Shown here: positions 62,101 to 64,000 of the stretch, in pieces
How the letters are laid out: every line of letters begins with the position of its first letter
Numbering within the stretch: the stretch's first letter is position 1
From: Plectrocnemia conspersa
Lineage: Eukaryota > Arthropoda > Insecta > Trichoptera > Polycentropodidae
Length of the DNA: 64,000 nucleotides
Direction: 5' to 3'
Assembly (NCBI GenBank): GCA_009617715.1
Contig: VTFK01000670.1
Location: 30,247-94,246 of the forward strand
The notes under the pieces: generated by a model
What the model was told of the DNA's origin: nothing
Seen by the model: only the letters and a program-made list of their open reading frames with translations
Databases searched by the model: none
Position numbers and translations under genes: made by a program

Positions 62101-63999
62101 TTACATGTCCGTGTCTTTCAGGTATATGTGAGTTACAATAAGATCATCCGGTTCAATGGCAAAATCAGCTTCAAGCAATGGGTCTAGTTCGATCGGGTCA
62201 GACATGAAGTCCAACGGCAGCTCTGGGTCTTCTTCATTATCCAAAAACAGTTGATTACTACGTCGATTGTTTGCACGAGTGTTTGGTTGTGGTGGCTTTT
62301 CCAATAAAATGGATAGTGGTACGCACCTTATCTTACCAACTGGAGGCTCATCATCTATAATCTCTATCGGTTCTGGAGCAAAGCGGCGGTTCTTCGGTAT
62401 TGGCTTCCATTGGACTCTTTTTTCGTGTTGTTTTATATTCTTAAAAACGTTAGATTTGGGAATTTCGGTAATTGTTGAAGCATGTTTGATTATGTTTCTT
62501 TCATCCTTTGTAGGAGATTTAATAGATCTTCTGAGTACTCTTTCTGAGTACTCTGCAGATCTTCCGATTACTCTTTTTTCAATTTTAGTTCGAGTTAGTA
62601 CTACCTTGCAGTCCATCATTTGTATCAATTTGGTTTTAGATCGTACTACCCTGACGTCCTCTTGATTTTCGTTATTATCATCCGAAGCTTTTTGTTTAAT
62701 CTTGGGCGGTTTATCAGAATACAGTGTCTTCTTTTTACATTTACGTTGTTCAATGTTTGAGTCTTGTTGGTTATTTGCGGAAAATTCTTCACGTGCTTTT
62801 CTTATAGGCAATGTTTTCTTTATAGGTCGAAATTGTGCTACGTTCAAGTCTTTGAGATGTTCAGACCATGTTCTATGTTTCTTTTTTAAAGATGTCTTTT
62901 TTATGGGTTCAAACTGAGCTACGTTCAATTCTTTGACATATTCTGATAATTTTTTATTTTTCTTTTTTAAAGGCAATGTCTTCTTTTCAGGTTTAGTCAT
63001 TGATGTGTTCAAGTTTTTTTTAACATAATCAGCTAATGTTTTATGTTTCTTTTTCTTTGATAATATCTCTTTTTCAGGTTGAGACTGTTCTACGTTCAAG
63101 TCTTTATTTATATACTCGGACAATGTTTTATGTTTCTTTTTTTGAGGCAATGTCTTATCCTCAGATTTAGATTTTGCTACATTCAAGCCTTTTTTGAGAT
63201 ATTCAGACAATGTCTTATGTTTCTTTTTAATATGCGATGTCTTCTTTTCAGGTTTAGACTGTGCTATGTTCAATTCTTTTTTGCCAGATTCAGACGATGT
63301 TCTACGTTTAGTTTTGATTTCTTTTTTAATAAGCAATCTCTTCTTTTCTTTAATTGGTTTGGATTGTGTTACGCTCAAGTTATCTACATTATTTGCATAA
63401 AATAAAGTTTGTTTAGTTTCGATTGCATTTTTTACATGTAATATTCTCTTTTTGGATTTAAACAGTGCAGTGTTCAAGTCCCTTTTTTTGTTTTCAGACG
63501 ATGCTTTTTGTTTAGTTTTAGACGCTTTTTTTATAAGCAATGTTTTTTTAGGTATAGACTGGACTTCGTTCAAATCTTCTTCGTTATTGACAGACAATAC
63601 TTTTCGTTTAGCTCTGGTTGATTTTTTTTTGGATATTTCTGTATTTAAATTTTCATCGTTATCCATAATATTCGGCAAATTTTCATCATTATTTTCTGTG
63701 GGATGTAATTTTTGTTCCCTTTTCAACCTAGCCTGTTCTCGTCTTCTTATATTTCTTGGAGTATCAGATTTTTTATACTTATCAGGATCTTGACGTAATC
63801 TTTCTTCGCGTGCTTTCATTCGACGTAACTTTCCTCTTTCGTTATTTTTGGCTCTGCGTTCTTCGGCAGTCATTGGCATCATAGGCTCTTTGAGCACCCG
63901 TCCTTGTCTCTCGGCTAATTTTCGATGTTGTTCTTTCCACTTGGCTCTCAGTGCTGCACGCTGTTCTTCAGTGAAACTCTGTCTCTTGATTCGCTCTTT
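62101..63999 (-). CDS. Lysine-rich repeat protein, paralogue 2 (5' end outside window)
   Basis: Family unknown. The frame is open to the window edge, and the text before Met at 63897 (SFTEEQRAALRAKWKEQHRK) aligns with MTKEQRVALKTKWKEEHRK of paralogue 1, so the true start lies beyond 64000. The visible part has 632 codons. It has the same layout: basic helical units, a DENLP/DENLN segment, a lysine-rich middle, then KRVQWK, KIRCVPLSIL and ELPLDFMSDPIELDPLL. The middle is expanded into about five tandem 29-residue repeats of the form KTLSEYxKKxLNVAQSxPEK followed by KTLPxKKKH, at about 62850-63240. Paralogue 1 lacks these. Poorly charged Ser/Asn positions vary between units; KKKH and LSEY are kept. 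Confidence 0.75.
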   Translation of the reverse strand, partial: KERIKRQSFTEEQRAALRAKWKEQHRKLAERQGRVLKEPMMPMTAEERRAKNNERGKLRRMKAREERLRQDPDKYKKSDTPRNIRRREQARLKREQKLHPTENNDENLPNIMDNDENLNTEISKKKSTRAKRKVLSVNNEEDLNEVQSIPKKTLLIKKASKTKQKASSENKKRDLNTALFKSKKRILHVKNAIETKQTLFYANNVDNLSVTQSKPIKEKKRLLIKKEIKTKRRTSSESGKKELNIAQSKPEKKTSHIKKKHKTLSEYLKKGLNVAKSKSEDKTLPQKKKHKTLSEYINKDLNVEQSQPEKEILSKKKKHKTLADYVKKNLNTSMTKPEKKTLPLKKKNKKLSEYVKELNVAQFEPIKKTSLKKKHRTWSEHLKDLNVAQFRPIKKTLPIRKAREEFSANNQQDSNIEQRKCKKKTLYSDKPPKIKQKASDDNNENQEDVRVVRSKTKLIQMMDCKVVLTRTKIEKRVIGRSAEYSERVLRRSIKSPTKDERNIIKHASTITEIPKSNVFKNIKQHEKRVQWKPIPKNRRFAPEPIEIIDDEPPVGKIRCVPLSILLEKPPQPNTRANNRRSNQLFLDNEEDPELPLDFMSDPIELDPLLEADFAIEPDDLIVTHIYLKDTDM

Positions 64000-64000
64000 T

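Noticed and set aside
62267..63793. Several plus-strand open frames over paralogue 2
   Set aside because: Same antisense effect; they follow the repeats of the minus-strand gene.

Overview
The window is AT-rich, intron-rich animal nuclear DNA. It is most likely from an insect: there is a TATA-less promoter with an arthropod-type Inr plus DPE, short introns with GT/AG ends, tRNA-derived SINE remains, and many decayed Tc1/mariner, pogo/Tigger and non-LTR elements. I cannot name the species. Every gene I can support lies on the minus strand.

Region by region. (1) 1-23.7 kb holds the 5' part of a class I unconventional myosin. Exons 2-8 are at 1-2805 and run off the left edge. The first coding exon lies alone at 23577-23665, after a 20.8 kb intron filled with repeats. 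(2) 25.1-45.7 kb is a tandem array of six related C2H2 zinc-finger genes (called A-F here). All share one five-exon plan: a 19-nt start exon, two short acidic leader exons, a short fourth exon and one large exon with all the fingers. A, C and E are intact models of 623, 452 and 408 aa. D has lost its first ATG, F has a frameshift in an A-run, and B has lost exon 1 and the exon 4 donor. Fossil fingers follow several stop codons. (3) 47.2-55.1 kb is a 14-exon gene for a 721-residue single-pass membrane protein with five Ig-like domains, of the nephrin/Kirre/SYG kind. (4) 57.9-64 kb holds two tandem paralogues of a lysine-rich, repeat-containing protein family I do not recognise; the second runs off the right edge.

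The rest is mobile-element debris and interspersed repeats: a long foldback MITE with three copies, an element with GTCAGAAT repeats at both ends, a possible solo-LTR family with about five copies, a ~1.1 kb element with imperfect TIRs, SINE pieces sharing a 3' module, and transposase or reverse-transcriptase fossils.

The most unusual content is the zinc-finger array. More than 60 fingers are joined by S-D/N-V-x-D linkers instead of TGEKP. The leader carries repeated psi-K-x-E motifs, the promoters share one block, and the paralogues show visible finger-module shuffling and decay. The two-gene lysine-rich family is second. Exon boundaries were placed by eye from splice consensus and reading phase. 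No database or alignment program was used, so family names rest on recognised motifs.
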